DNA of 64,000 nucleotides. It comes from Paenibacillus cellulosilyticus (GTDB taxonomy: Bacteria > Bacillota > Bacilli > Paenibacillales > Paenibacillaceae). Numbering within the stretch: the first letter of the stretch is position 1; every line of letters begins with the position of its first letter. Shown here piece by piece: positions 1-8,146 of this stretch. The stretch lies in NCBI RefSeq assembly GCF_003182255.1, contig NZ_QGTQ01000004.1, positions 116,439-180,438 of the forward strand, read 5' to 3'. The position numbers were made by a program, and so were the translations under genes. The notes below the pieces were generated by a model. That model saw only the letters and a list, made by a program, of their open reading frames with translations. It made no database searches and was not told the origin of the DNA.

Positions 1-740
1 AAGTCATATTGCTGCGGCGTAAAAATTTGTTCCGTGCTTCCGACGAATAGAATACCGCCCGGCTTCAGCGCATTCGAGAACCGCTGGTAGATCTGATGCT
101 TGGCCTCTTCTGTGAAGTAGATCATGACGTTGCGGCAAATAATCAAATCATAAGGACCACCATATGGGTCATGCAATAGGTTGTGCTGCTTGAATCGAAT
201 GGATCGCTTAATTCGCTCATCCACTGAATAGATATCGCCGTCATAAGAGAAGTATTGATTCAAATAATGCTTTGGCACATCTCGGACTGATCGATCCTGA
301 TACAAGCCGCTCTGAGCTTTCTTCAGCACATTCTGATCCAGATCGGTTGCTGTAATCGTTGCGCGGTTCATAGCTCCCATACGGTCCAAAATCATCGCTG
401 TCGTATACGGCTCATCACCGGTCGAGCAGGCCGCACTCCAGATTGAGATCCGATTACCACCCGTCAGAAGCTCTGGCAGGAAACGTTCCTCCAGCATCGT
501 CCATCGGTTCGGATTGCGCCAAAATTCGGAGACATTTATAGTCATCCGGTCCAAAAACTCATCCATCAGCGAAGTCTCGCGCGTTAGAGCTTCGAAGTAA
601 GCAGCAAAAGTTTGATAACCGTGCTTCTGGCGAAGCGTCGTTAAACGCCGCTTCATTTGCGTTTCCTTGTACTGGCCGAGATCGATTGCGGTTCGTTTCT
701 TAATTTGCTCTACAAACTTGTCATAATCCGCATCCACCAA
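1..740 (-). CDS. cheR: Chemotaxis methyltransferase CheR (C-terminus cut by window edge)
   Basis: CheR transfers methyl groups from S-adenosylmethionine to glutamates of chemoreceptors in the cytoplasm. About 246 codons are visible; the 3' end lies beyond base 1. Seen: an N-terminal helical region with the MKRRLTTLRQ stretch, then a SAM-binding segment reading WSAACSTGDEPY, then NVMIYF and a GGILFVGSTE strand typical of the CheR fold. The start is a TTG at 740, chosen because AGGAGG sits about 8 bases upstream; an ATG is lacking. It lies just downstream of ndk, the same order (hepT-ndk-cheR) as in Bacillus subtilis, where aroF follows. Assignment is firm; only the end is missing. Confidence 0.93.
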   Translation of the reverse strand, partial: MVDADYDKFVEQIKKRTAIDLGQYKETQMKRRLTTLRQKHGYQTFAAYFEALTRETSLMDEFLDRMTINVSEFWRNPNRWTMLEERFLPELLTGGNRISIWSAACSTGDEPYTTAMILDRMGAMNRATITATDLDQNVLKKAQSGLYQDRSVRDVPKHYLNQYFSYDGDIYSVDERIKRSIRFKQHNLLHDPYGGPYDLIICRNVMIYFTEEAKHQIYQRFSNALKPGGILFVGSTEQIFTPQQYD

Positions 741-773
741 GTTGGCATCCTCCTGTCATGACTGCATCTGTCG

Positions 774-1217
774 CTAGATCCAACGTTGAATCGTTAGCTC
801 ATAATCGATCAACTGGTCGGGCTCGAAGAATAAAGCAATCTCACGCTCCGCATTCTCTACGGAGTCTGAGCCGTGAATCAGGTTAAACCGTGTATGTACC
901 GCAAAATCCGAACGAATCGTACCCGGCAGCGCCTCAAGCGCATCCGTCTTCCCGATCAATGCACGGGTAAGGGCAATAACATTGTCCCCTCCCCACACCA
1001 TCGCGAATACCGGCCCAGACGTCGTGAACTCAATTAGCGGCTCGTAGAACGACTTGCCTTTATGTTCAGCATAATGGCGCTCCGCAAGCTCTGGACTGAT
1101 TCGCATGAGCTTGCTTGCAATGAGCTTCAGCCCTTTGCGCTCGAAGCGACCGACGATTTCACCAATTAATCCCCTCTGCACGCCATCAGGCTTTATCATC
1201 AGAAATGTTCTCTCCAT
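774..1217 (-). CDS. ndk: Nucleoside diphosphate kinase
   Basis: Ndk moves the gamma phosphate from ATP to other nucleoside diphosphates through a phosphohistidine, balancing the NTP pools. The 147-residue protein has the N-terminal KPDGVQRG motif, the [11 protein letters not shown] segment and the active-site NLIHGSDS, with the catalytic histidine near residue 115. I use the second ATG (1217) because family members begin MERTF-like and AAGGGG is about 9 bases upstream; an ATG two codons earlier is too close to that site. It sits between hepT and cheR as in Bacillus subtilis. The stretch just before the active site (HTRFN) departs a little from the usual GRN, but the key asparagine and histidine are kept. 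Confidence 0.95.
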   Translation of the reverse strand: MERTFLMIKPDGVQRGLIGEIVGRFERKGLKLIASKLMRISPELAERHYAEHKGKSFYEPLIEFTTSGPVFAMVWGGDNVIALTRALIGKTDALEALPGTIRSDFAVHTRFNLIHGSDSVENAEREIALFFEPDQLIDYELTIQRWI

Positions 1218-1252
1218 CGTCATTAACCCCTTTCACATGACCAAGCCGTATC

Positions 1253-2227
1253 TTAATAATTCCGCTTATTCACAAAATGAGCGATATCCCTCAAGCTTTT
1301 CTTCGCCGGAATATCCGGAAGTCCTTCTAATGCAGCTAAAGCTTTCTTAATATAACGCTCCGCGAGCTGTTCCGACTGCTGAATGCCACGGCTGCCGCGG
1401 ATGAGACGAATCGCTTCAGATGTGTCTGCAGTTCCATCTGATTCTCGAATCCGATCGATTTCTCGAAGCAGAGGCTCACGAATGGCAGGCTCCTGCAGTG
1501 CGAGCAGAACAGGCAGCGTCATATTGCCTTGGCGAATATCAGATCCAGGTGGTTTGCCGATCTGCTTAGCCGTCCCACATAGATCAAGCAGGTCATCGCG
1601 AATCTGGAACGTCATCCCGACGTTATAACCGTAGCGATACAGTTGATTCGCTTCCTTCTCGCCGACCTCGGCTGCTATTGCCCCTAGCTGACAGCTGATT
1701 GCAATGAGCAGTGCTGTTTTGCGACGAATGCGCAGCAGGTAGCGCCGAATCGACTGTTCCGTATTGAAGAAATCGCGAATTTGCTCCATCTCACCGATGC
1801 ACATCTCCACCATTGCCTTGGACAAAATCTGATGGATGCGCGGATTTTCGAGCTGTGTAGCAACAGTAAGTGCTTTGCCGTGAATGAAATCGCCGGTGTA
1901 CATGGCAATCCGATTGTCCCACTTCGACTTCACCGTCAGCTGTCCGCGACGAGTCTCTGCATCGTCAATAACATCGTCGTGAACGAGCGACGCCATATGG
2001 ATCAGCTCCAGCGGCACCGCAACCCATTTCATCACATCGAGATTGTAATGACCGAACTTGCCCGAGAGCAGCACGATAACAGGGCGAATCCGTTTGCCGC
2101 CAGCTTTCAGCAGATGCATAGAAGTTTCGGTCAGCAACGCGTGATCCGACGTTACAGACTTCGCTAACTCCGATTCTATTACGTTAAGATCGCCCTTCAT
2201 TCGGGCGAATATGTCCATTAGTTTCAT
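1253..2227 (-). CDS. hepT: Heptaprenyl diphosphate synthase component II
   Basis: This is the catalytic subunit of the heterodimeric trans-prenyltransferase that makes the C35 side chain of menaquinone-7; HepS (5385-6254) is the partner. The 324-residue protein shows GGKRIRP (43-49), the first aspartate-rich motif DDVID (84-88), and the second, DDLLD (211-215), which bind Mg-diphosphate. The ATG at 2227 is preceded by AAGGTGG. The usual hepS-menG-hepT order is interrupted here by ubiA, ubiX and mqnA. Its leader carries two tandem hairpin repeats (2242-2320). Confidence is high for the family; the C35 length is inferred from pairing with HepS. Confidence 0.93.
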   Translation of the reverse strand: MKLMDIFARMKGDLNVIESELAKSVTSDHALLTETSMHLLKAGGKRIRPVIVLLSGKFGHYNLDVMKWVAVPLELIHMASLVHDDVIDDAETRRGQLTVKSKWDNRIAMYTGDFIHGKALTVATQLENPRIHQILSKAMVEMCIGEMEQIRDFFNTEQSIRRYLLRIRRKTALLIAISCQLGAIAAEVGEKEANQLYRYGYNVGMTFQIRDDLLDLCGTAKQIGKPPGSDIRQGNMTLPVLLALQEPAIREPLLREIDRIRESDGTADTSEAIRLIRGSRGIQQSEQLAERYIKKALAALEGLPDIPAKKSLRDIAHFVNKRNY

Positions 2228-2241
2228 TGGTTGGGTTCCAC

Positions 2242-2320
2242 CTTAAGGTTTTTGCGGAGCAAAAACCAACTTCGTAAGCATAAGCTTAAGGTTTTGCGAA
2301 TGCAAAACCAACTTTGTAAG
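2242..2320 (-). repeat. Two tandem hairpin repeats in hepT leader
   Basis: Two imperfect units with a 43-base offset begin CTTAAGG at 2242 and 2285. Each folds into a hairpin: unit 1 pairs GGTTTTTGC with GCAAAAACC, unit 2 pairs GGTTTTGC with GCAAAACC. The units differ in stem length but both arms changed together, so pairing is preserved. They fill the mqnA-hepT gap and end next to the hepT ribosome binding site. Confidence 0.8.
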
Positions 2321-2324
2321 ACAA

Positions 2325-3161
2325 CTATGCAAAAAATGCGATTTCCGGCTCGCGCTCTAGTAAGCCTAGTTGCGCAGCGTAACAGAAGTACAGCCGAAGC
2401 CCTTCCTGTTTGCGCTGACCGAAATCATATTTGAGCGTTCGAAAATAATGATCCCAATAGTCCGGTGTACCGCCGAGCTGTTTACATGCTTGTGTTACTA
2501 ACGGACTAAGGTCTGACAAGCTTTTATGTTTACTATCTATCATAGCACGATGTACCGATGCAATGACATCATGATGTGCGGCCGCCGCATCTTTACGAAC
2601 AGCAACAACAGCATAAGTCATTCCAAGGCCCGTAAATCGATGCCACATTTCACCTAAATCAAAAACTTGAAGTCCTTTATCCAGCCACGATGCATGGATT
2701 GCAGTATCGCCGATGAGAAGCGCAGCATCTGCATGCTCCAACATCAGGTCAAGGTCAGGCTCCATTGTCTCGTAAGACGGATTCCCTTCCAAATAGCAGG
2801 ACATTAATATTTTGAGCAGATTAACGGAGGTAGCGGACGTGTTCGTTAAGGCAATACGTCCATTACGCACTTCGTCGAGCGGCTTCTTCGAGAATAACAG
2901 GATCGAATAAACCGTCCCCTCTGAACTTACCGATAAATCAGGAAGAAGTAAATATTGATCTGCATGATAAGCATAAGCAAACGACGACACAGCAGACATT
3001 GCCAGTTCGCCGTTCATGAGTGCACGATTCAGTTGTGCAGGAATGCGTGAGACGATGTGCGCACCATGCGGTGCTAGTACATCGTCCGTTGCATAATGAA
3101 ACAATGGCCAGGCGTTTGCATAATCAATCCGGCCAACGGACAGCGGTCCATCACTCCGCAT
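2325..3161 (-). CDS. mqnA: Chorismate dehydratase MqnA (futalosine pathway)
   Basis: MqnA converts chorismate to 3-(1-carboxyvinyloxy)benzoate, the first step of the futalosine route to menaquinone. The 278-residue protein has the family opening VGRIDYANAWPLF, followed by the periplasmic-binding-protein-like fold with SSFAYAYHADQYLLLPD and DAALLIGDTAI. The ATG at 3161 is chosen because GGGGAGGTGA is 5 to 6 bases upstream and it overlaps the ubiX stop by only 11 bases; the longest open frame would overlap by 50. It lies in an ubiA-ubiX-mqnA row, matching the late futalosine steps. Other mqn genes are not in the window. Confidence 0.88.
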   Translation of the reverse strand: MRSDGPLSVGRIDYANAWPLFHYATDDVLAPHGAHIVSRIPAQLNRALMNGELAMSAVSSFAYAYHADQYLLLPDLSVSSEGTVYSILLFSKKPLDEVRNGRIALTNTSATSVNLLKILMSCYLEGNPSYETMEPDLDLMLEHADAALLIGDTAIHASWLDKGLQVFDLGEMWHRFTGLGMTYAVVAVRKDAAAAHHDVIASVHRAMIDSKHKSLSDLSPLVTQACKQLGGTPDYWDHYFRTLKYDFGQRKQEGLRLYFCYAAQLGLLEREPEIAFFA

Positions 3162-3795
3162 GTCCTTCACCTCCCCATCTCTTGAATAGGCGGTGTTCAA
3201 TCGCCATGGTGTCTAATACTTTGCCAACCAAGAAATCGACGAGGTCGTCGATACTTTGAGGACCATAGTAAAAAGCCGGCATCGCCGGGATAAGCTTTAC
3301 GCCCATTCTAGCGAGTGTCAGCATATTCTCAAGATGTATCGCATGCAGCGGTGTTTCCCTCGGCACAATGATGAGCTGTCGCCCTTCCTTCATCATAACA
3401 TCCGCTGCGCGCGTCATCAGATCATCCGATATGCCATGAGCGATCGACGCTAGCGTTCCCATCGAGCAAGGCATAATGACCATCCCATCCACTCGGTAAG
3501 AACCGCTTGCAATAGAGGCGCCAATATCCGCATTCGGGTGGAAGGTCAATCGACCTCCACCTTCTATTTTACTGAAACGCTCCTCTAGTGCGGCCTGTCG
3601 GCGCGTAACATCCCAACCGAGCTCTTCTTTCAGAACTCGCCAACCAGCATCTGTTACAACGACATGGACGTCGGCCCCATCAAGAAGAAGTACCTCAATT
3701 AATCGGATGCCGTAGCATGATCCGCTTGCTCCCGTAATGCCTACAACCCACCGAGGAGGCCGTACGGCTATTTCGTGCTGCCGACCGGTTACCAT
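3151..3795 (-). CDS. ubiX: UbiX-type flavin prenyltransferase
   Basis: UbiX-type enzymes prenylate FMN to make the cofactor of UbiD-family decarboxylases. The 214-residue protein has the flavin-binding start VVGITGASGSCYGIRL, the strand GMVIMPCSMGTLASIAHG, and RETPLHAIHLENM followed by PAMPAFYYGP, all characteristic. The ATG at 3795 overlaps the ubiA stop by 7 bases, suggesting translational coupling; no strong ribosome binding site is seen. Beside mqnA and ubiA it most likely serves the decarboxylation that follows prenylation in the futalosine pathway; the UbiD-like partner is not in this window. Confidence 0.9.
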   Translation of the reverse strand: MVTGRQHEIAVRPPRWVVGITGASGSCYGIRLIEVLLLDGADVHVVVTDAGWRVLKEELGWDVTRRQAALEERFSKIEGGGRLTFHPNADIGASIASGSYRVDGMVIMPCSMGTLASIAHGISDDLMTRAADVMMKEGRQLIIVPRETPLHAIHLENMLTLARMGVKLIPAMPAFYYGPQSIDDLVDFLVGKVLDTMAIEHRLFKRWGGEGHAE

Positions 3796-4664
3796 TGATG
3801 CAGCACCAGCACATCAACGAGCGTAAAGGCAAATAATACGACGCTAAGCGTGCCGTTCATTGGGAAGAAAGCGATCTGAACGCGGCTTAAGTCATTCGGA
3901 CGCACGAGCCAGTGTTGATAGAACAGAATGATAATGGCAATGATCGTACCGACCAGGTATGCCCAGCTTAAATCCGTCAGAGCAACTAGAGATGCGAAAC
4001 AAATCGCTGTGGCGATATGGAACGAACGTGCAATCCATAACGCGCGGCTAATACCGAAACGCGCTGGAATTGAGTGTACCTTATGCTTGCGGTCAAACTC
4101 AAAGTCCTGAGTAGCGTATACCGTATCGAAACCTGCAAGCCACAATGCGACTGCTGCGTACAGAACCCAAGCGGCTGCATCGAACTTGCCCGTTACAGCA
4201 ACCCACGCACCAAGCGGCGACAAGCCGATCGTCAGGCCAAGCACAACGTGACAGAGCCAAGTGAAGCGCTTCGTATACGAATACAGCACGAGCATGAATA
4301 CAGCGACTGGCATCAGCTTAACGCAAAGCGGGTTTAGCTGAGTCGATGCCCAAATAAGTAAAGCGAATGAAACGGCAATAAATACAATGACTTCGCCAAC
4401 TTTCAACAATCCAGCAGGGATAGCACGCTTCTCTGTACGTGGATTGAGCGCATCAATGCCTGCGTCAATGAGCCGGTTAAGTCCCATAGCAGCGCTGCGA
4501 GCTCCGACCATGGCAAGAATTATCCAACCAATCTCGGACCAAGTAGGAAGGTGGTCATTCTCAACAATACCGCCCAGAATGGCGCCCATGAATGCAAATG
4601 GTAATGCAAAAATCGTATGTTCAAACTTGATCATTTCTAAGAAGATGCGTACTTTCCGTATCAT
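3789..4664 (-). CDS. ubiA: UbiA-family prenyltransferase (menaquinone, MqnP-like)
   Basis: This integral membrane enzyme attaches the polyprenyl chain to an aromatic acid. The 291-residue protein has about eight hydrophobic segments and both aspartate-rich motifs: NRLIDAGID (63-71) and [12 protein letters not shown] (180-191). It resembles 4-hydroxybenzoate prenyltransferases, but its place between menG and ubiX-mqnA points to the futalosine-pathway aromatic acceptor rather than ubiquinone, which Firmicutes do not make. The ATG overlaps the menG stop as ATGA. Substrate is inferred from context. Confidence 0.9.
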   Translation of the reverse strand: MIRKVRIFLEMIKFEHTIFALPFAFMGAILGGIVENDHLPTWSEIGWIILAMVGARSAAMGLNRLIDAGIDALNPRTEKRAIPAGLLKVGEVIVFIAVSFALLIWASTQLNPLCVKLMPVAVFMLVLYSYTKRFTWLCHVVLGLTIGLSPLGAWVAVTGKFDAAAWVLYAAVALWLAGFDTVYATQDFEFDRKHKVHSIPARFGISRALWIARSFHIATAICFASLVALTDLSWAYLVGTIIAIIILFYQHWLVRPNDLSRVQIAFFPMNGTLSVVLFAFTLVDVLVLHQW

Positions 4665-5380
4665 GCCTTGTCTTTCCCCTTTACGCCGATATGCAGCGCG
4701 GCGACGCCACCCGTCAAAGGAAAGGCTTGTACGTTCTGCAAACCGATTTCTCTATACATCTGAGCCAGCTCTTCGCGTCCCGGGAACGCTTTGAGCGATT
4801 CTGGCAGCCATTTGTATTGCTCATAGCTCTTCGCTACTAGGCGGCCCATAAGCGGTAAAATACGTTCGAAATATAAATAATAAATGCTCTTGAATGGCTG
4901 CCAAGTCGGCTTGGATGTCTCTAAACAAACAACCCGGCCGCCTGGCTTTACAACACGCTGCATCTCTTGCAGCACACGCGAATAATCTGCGACATTACGC
5001 AAGCCGAACCCTATCGTTGCATAGTCAAATGAATTATCAGGGAACGGCAGCTCCATCGCATTGCCCTGTATAAGCTCAATCTGATTGCTAAGCCCTTCCT
5101 TGTCCACTTTCTTCCTACCGACTTCAAGCATGTTCGAGCTAAAATCAAGTCCGACGGTCCGGCCATTCTGGCTCGCCTTCGCAATCGCAATCGTCCAATC
5201 GCAGGTGCCGCAGCACAAATCAATTGCTGTATCACCTGGCTGGACATTCATCTGCTTCATCGTAAATTTGCGCCACGCCTTATGACGGCGGAAGCTAATC
5301 AGATCGTTCATTAGATCGTATTTAGGAGCAACCTTCTGAAAAACGGACTGCACATGTGTTTCTTTCGAATGAGTATCCAC
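4661..5380 (-). CDS. menG: Demethylmenaquinone C-methyltransferase
   Basis: MenG (UbiE/MenH family) performs the last step of menaquinone synthesis, C-methylation with SAM. The 239-residue protein has motif I as [11 protein letters not shown], then [10 protein letters not shown], and the family signatures [17 protein letters not shown] near the N-terminus and [15 protein letters not shown] in the middle. The start is a GTG at 5380 behind GAGGTGA. Together with hepS upstream and ubiA overlapping downstream by 4 bases it is part of one operon. Confidence is high. Confidence 0.95.
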   Translation of the reverse strand: MDTHSKETHVQSVFQKVAPKYDLMNDLISFRRHKAWRKFTMKQMNVQPGDTAIDLCCGTCDWTIAIAKASQNGRTVGLDFSSNMLEVGRKKVDKEGLSNQIELIQGNAMELPFPDNSFDYATIGFGLRNVADYSRVLQEMQRVVKPGGRVVCLETSKPTWQPFKSIYYLYFERILPLMGRLVAKSYEQYKWLPESLKAFPGREELAQMYREIGLQNVQAFPLTGGVAALHIGVKGKDKA

Positions 5381-5384
5381 GCTG

Positions 5385-6254
5385 TCACCTCGTCTCGCTA
5401 TGCATCACCGGTGCTGCCAGCGATTGCAGGAATGAATCTGCAATGCTGTTCAACTCACCGGCGCACTGACTATTCGTCATATGCTCGATTACTGCCTTGA
5501 ATTGTTCTACTTGCTGTGTAAGCATCCCCTCAAGCAGCACCGCAATTCGGTATCGACTTGCCAGCTCGATGCCTGTCTGCTGTACCATGCCCATATTCGC
5601 ACGCTCCAGCAGCAGCTGTTTATCATCATTTGTTCCCTCTTGCATGATGTACCAATATCCCCAACTGTTCAATTGCAATTGCCGAGCTCGCTTCCATTCC
5701 TCGTGAATGGTTTCACAACGAGAGACTGTAATAAGAAGATCGTTCCATTGACTGGACAATCGTTCGTCCATTATCTCGCCAAATCTACGGAACAGCTCGG
5801 ATTTGATGGAAGCACCATAAGCGATGTACTGCTCAGGGGATAAACGCTTCTCTTGCTGTTGACTGTAGAAATTCATTTTCAATCGGTTTACTTCGCACAC
5901 CGCTTCACTCAGCTTTCGAACCATGCTGACTTGACCGGCCTGCGCAAGCAAGTTGTAGAATCGACTGCTGTAATAGTCTCCGCCCAGTACGTTCAATTGT
6001 CTGGCTCGCATCTCCCGCTCAGACAGCTGTGAAGGGTTCGTATCTATTCGATCATGTGTATCGAGTCCCATCTGAACGAGCGCGACGACGGTAGCAAATA
6101 GCTCATGATGTTCCTGCTTCTTGCTGTGTGCTTGCAAGCAGGCGACAAGAAGGCGAATCCGAGCTTCCGGAAACGCCGGCAATTCCGCATAAAGCGAAAG
6201 CATGTCATGCTCGGTGTATTTGCGAGTAAGTTGTACGATTCGGTCATGTATCAT
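5385..6254 (-). CDS. hepS: Heptaprenyl diphosphate synthase component I
   Basis: HepS is the small non-catalytic subunit that, with HepT, makes heptaprenyl diphosphate and sets chain length. The 289-residue protein is mostly helical and lacks aspartate-rich motifs, as expected; the internal [20 protein letters not shown] stretch is the most family-like part. It is longer than the roughly 250 residues of the Bacillus subtilis protein, with extra sequence at both ends. Four bases separate its stop from the menG start. The ATG at 6254 has GGAGGC upstream. The low conservation of this family makes the position, next to menG and hepT, an important part of the call. Confidence 0.88.
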   Translation of the reverse strand: MIHDRIVQLTRKYTEHDMLSLYAELPAFPEARIRLLVACLQAHSKKQEHHELFATVVALVQMGLDTHDRIDTNPSQLSEREMRARQLNVLGGDYYSSRFYNLLAQAGQVSMVRKLSEAVCEVNRLKMNFYSQQQEKRLSPEQYIAYGASIKSELFRRFGEIMDERLSSQWNDLLITVSRCETIHEEWKRARQLQLNSWGYWYIMQEGTNDDKQLLLERANMGMVQQTGIELASRYRIAVLLEGMLTQQVEQFKAVIEHMTNSQCAGELNSIADSFLQSLAAPVMHSETR

Positions 6255-6381
6255 CTAAGAAAGCCTCCGAACAGAGCAGCAATGCTTGCTGTCCAATTAT
6301 CTAAACTATTATAGCACAAACAGGCCTTCGCGCCTACGCATGCTCTTGTTGTTCACGATATTGCTACAGGAGGCTCATTAT

Positions 6382-6984
6382 TCACTGCTGCTGCTCAATA
6401 AACGCTGCTGTACGCTTAGACTGCCATAATGGTGTAAAAGACAGGCGAAGCCGGTTTCGCCAGTACGGATCAGTCTCCGCTCCTTCAATGCCATGCCAGC
6501 CTTCTTCACCTAAACCAACCCATCGATCGGTCCGTCTTACATCTGCGGCAAGCAGCAGTCGATATGAAGCAGCTTGACCTTGCGTATGCTCGAACATGCT
6601 CGCCTCTGTATCCTTAGACGACTCGCCGATACGCAGCAGGACACGATCTACATTCGTAAGCTGTAGGAAAGACAGCTGCCAGATCTGCTCTGCATCCTTC
6701 ATCAGCGTTCGAACCGCTTCATCATCGAGCATTTCATCTTCAGGTATAGTCAAATCGAGTGAAAGTGTTGAGGATGACCAGCCCACCCGCTTCAGTTGTG
6801 AATGAAGTGAGAGTGTCGTTAACCAATCGACCAGATTGGTGCTGTTCAACCTTTTCTCCGCAGAAGCAGTTGATGTCATATCACGCAGCACAGGTGCCGC
6901 TTCATGTGGATGTATAAACATCAGCATTCCTGTTATGATCGCTGTAACCATACTTACAGCCAGCATCGATCGGCCAAACCGCAT
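6382..6984 (-). CDS. Hypothetical single-pass membrane-anchored protein
   Basis: I do not recognise this 200-residue protein. It starts with a short basic stretch and one hydrophobic segment (about residues 5-25), so it is probably anchored with its remainder outside the cell. The remainder is charged with LDLTIPEDEMLDDEAVRTLM and a tryptophan-rich WVGLGEEGWHGIEG segment; no cysteines or known motifs stand out. I start at the ATG at 6984, behind GGGGA, instead of a TTG at 7029 that would put 15 polar residues first. It lies between mtrB and hepS on the same strand and may be the first gene of the hepS operon. Confidence 0.7.
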   Translation of the reverse strand: MRFGRSMLAVSMVTAIITGMLMFIHPHEAAPVLRDMTSTASAEKRLNSTNLVDWLTTLSLHSQLKRVGWSSSTLSLDLTIPEDEMLDDEAVRTLMKDAEQIWQLSFLQLTNVDRVLLRIGESSKDTEASMFEHTQGQAASYRLLLAADVRRTDRWVGLGEEGWHGIEGAETDPYWRNRLRLSFTPLWQSKRTAAFIEQQQ

Positions 6985-7094
6985 AGAGGTTCCCCGCTTT
7001 CGCTTGTCCGCGATTACCAGCAGCGGCAAGCTTGTTCGTTCTTCCTCTTATTGTACGATTCGAAGCCAGATGTCATTCCAATACCGTGAACAAC

Positions 7095-7117
7095 AAAAAA
7101 AAGCAGGCGATGCCTGC
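7095..7117 (-). terminator. Terminator after mtrB
   Basis: On the minus strand a GCAGGC/GCCTGC stem with a 3-base loop is followed by eight U. It lies 18 bases after the mtrB stop and separates mtrB from the hepS operon. Confidence 0.85.
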
Positions 7118-7135
7118 AGAGCTTCTTCCTGCTAT

Positions 7136-7360
7136 CTAATTATCCGTCTCGATCGTTCCATACTTCGTCATGACAGTCGCTTTGCCACGGATTTTAATTG
7201 CAGAAGTGTGGTCCGTAAATTGGGCAATGAGCACCTCGCCGCGATCGAGCTTTTCCGTATGATGGAATTTCGTGTCGGTCCCGCGTGTCAGTCCGATGAC
7301 AACGACGCCTTGATCCTTCGCCTTCACAACAATGTATTCACCTTGATTCGTGTTCTCCAT
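7136..7360 (-). CDS. mtrB: trp RNA-binding attenuation protein TRAP
   Basis: TRAP forms an 11-subunit ring that, when loaded with tryptophan, wraps trp leader RNA at spaced GAG/UAG triplets and causes termination. The 74-residue protein is closely similar to Bacillus subtilis [24 protein letters not shown] and [17 protein letters not shown] contain the tryptophan-pocket and the K-K-R RNA contact residues. The ATG at 7360 follows GGGAGGG. In Bacillus subtilis folE (mtrA) precedes mtrB; here it is missing. The trp operon that it would control is not in the window. A terminator-like hairpin at 7408-7442 lies in its leader. Confidence 0.95.
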   Translation of the reverse strand: MENTNQGEYIVVKAKDQGVVVIGLTRGTDTKFHHTEKLDRGEVLIAQFTDHTSAIKIRGKATVMTKYGTIETDN

Positions 7361-7407
7361 GCCGCACCCTCCCTATATCGCGGATAATCCGCATCTCATT
7401 ATCCTAC

Positions 7408-7442
7408 AAAAAACTGCTCCCTTCGCTGTGTAAGAAAGCAGT
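7408..7442 (-). terminator. Terminator-like hairpin in mtrB leader
   Basis: An 11-bp stem, ACTGCTTTCTT with AAGGGAGCAGT (two G-U pairs), and a U5-6 tract, ending 48 bases before the mtrB ATG. Because HU has its own terminator at 7548-7580, this second one may act as an attenuator of mtrB. Confidence 0.75.
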
Positions 7443-7547
7443 GAACCCGCGTATGTATGACAAATGACAATTGACGCAAAGTTGACTCTATCAGAACTGT
7501 ACATCTGATGTCAATAGAACGCAAATCTGCGGTCCGTCTAGATAATG

Positions 7548-7580
7548 AAAAACGCCCGGAGGAATGCCTGCCGGACGTTC
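7548..7580 (-). terminator. Terminator after HU gene
   Basis: Minus-strand stem of ACGTCCGG with CCGGGCGT followed by a short U-run, starting about 10 bases after the HU stop codon. Confidence 0.8.
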
Positions 7581-7590
7581 ACAATTGATA

Positions 7591-7866
7591 TTAGTTGGAG
7601 CATAGGTCTTTCAGCGATTTGCCTGGTTTGAAAGCAGGCATTTTGCTTGCAGGGATATCGATTTCTTCGCCCGTTTGCGGGTTACGTCCTTTACGAGCTT
7701 GGCGCTCGCGAACTTCGAAGTTGCCGAATCCTACCAACTGGACTTTATCACCAGTTTGGAGTGCGTCCGAAATCGCGTCGAATACAGCGTCAACTGCTTT
7801 CGTCGCATCCTTCTTAGACAAATCTGTCAACTCAGCCACTTTAGCAATCAGATCCGTTTTATTCAA
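7591..7866 (-). CDS. hup: DNA-binding protein HU
   Basis: HU is the small nucleoid protein that bends and compacts DNA. The 91-residue protein has the HU/IHF signature [18 protein letters not shown] and ends in KPGKSLKDL. The start is a TTG at 7866, preceded by GGGGAGGTGA with 5-base spacing; this gives the family start (M)[12 protein letters not shown] and normal length, while the longer open frame would add about 38 unrelated residues. A promoter is proposed at 7958-7986. Its position between spoIVA and mtrB matches Bacillus subtilis hbs. Confidence 0.95.
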   Translation of the reverse strand: MNKTDLIAKVAELTDLSKKDATKAVDAVFDAISDALQTGDKVQLVGFGNFEVRERQARKGRNPQTGEEIDIPASKMPAFKPGKSLKDLCSN

Positions 7867-7957
7867 TGGTTTCACCTCCCCTGATGGCAGCGTGAGACGG
7901 TTCATTATCTTCTGTTTTTCCGATTGTTCCGAAAATATACCTGAGACGAACAAACTT

Positions 7958-7986
7958 ATAGTAATACAGCCGTTTCTCAATTACAA
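7958..7986 (-). promoter_or_regulatory. Candidate sigma-A promoter for HU
   Basis: TTGTAA (7981-7986), 17-base spacer, TACTAT (7958-7963) on the minus strand, giving a leader of roughly 85 bases before the TTG start. Confidence 0.5.
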
Positions 7987-8087
7987 GTATGTGTTACATT
8001 TTCTAAGCCTTACCTATTCATACGCTACGAATTGTCACGAAATCAGCGTTTTTTTTTTATGAAAACCAACATGCAGCTGCGGGCATG

Positions 8088-8131
8088 CAAAAACCGCCTT
8101 CCCATGGCTGCTAAGCCAGCAGGAAGACGGT
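8088..8131 (-). terminator. Terminator after spoIVA
   Basis: Minus strand: ACCGTCTTCC pairs with GGGAAGGCGGT around an 18-base loop that itself can pair (GCTGGCTTAGCAGC), followed by U5. Confidence 0.75.
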
Positions 8132-8146
8132 AGAGCCTTCATCCTC

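Noticed and set aside
3160..3200. mqnA start at 3200
   Set aside because: It would overlap ubiX by 50 bases and has no ribosome binding site, whereas the ATG at 3161 has GGGGAGGTGA in place.
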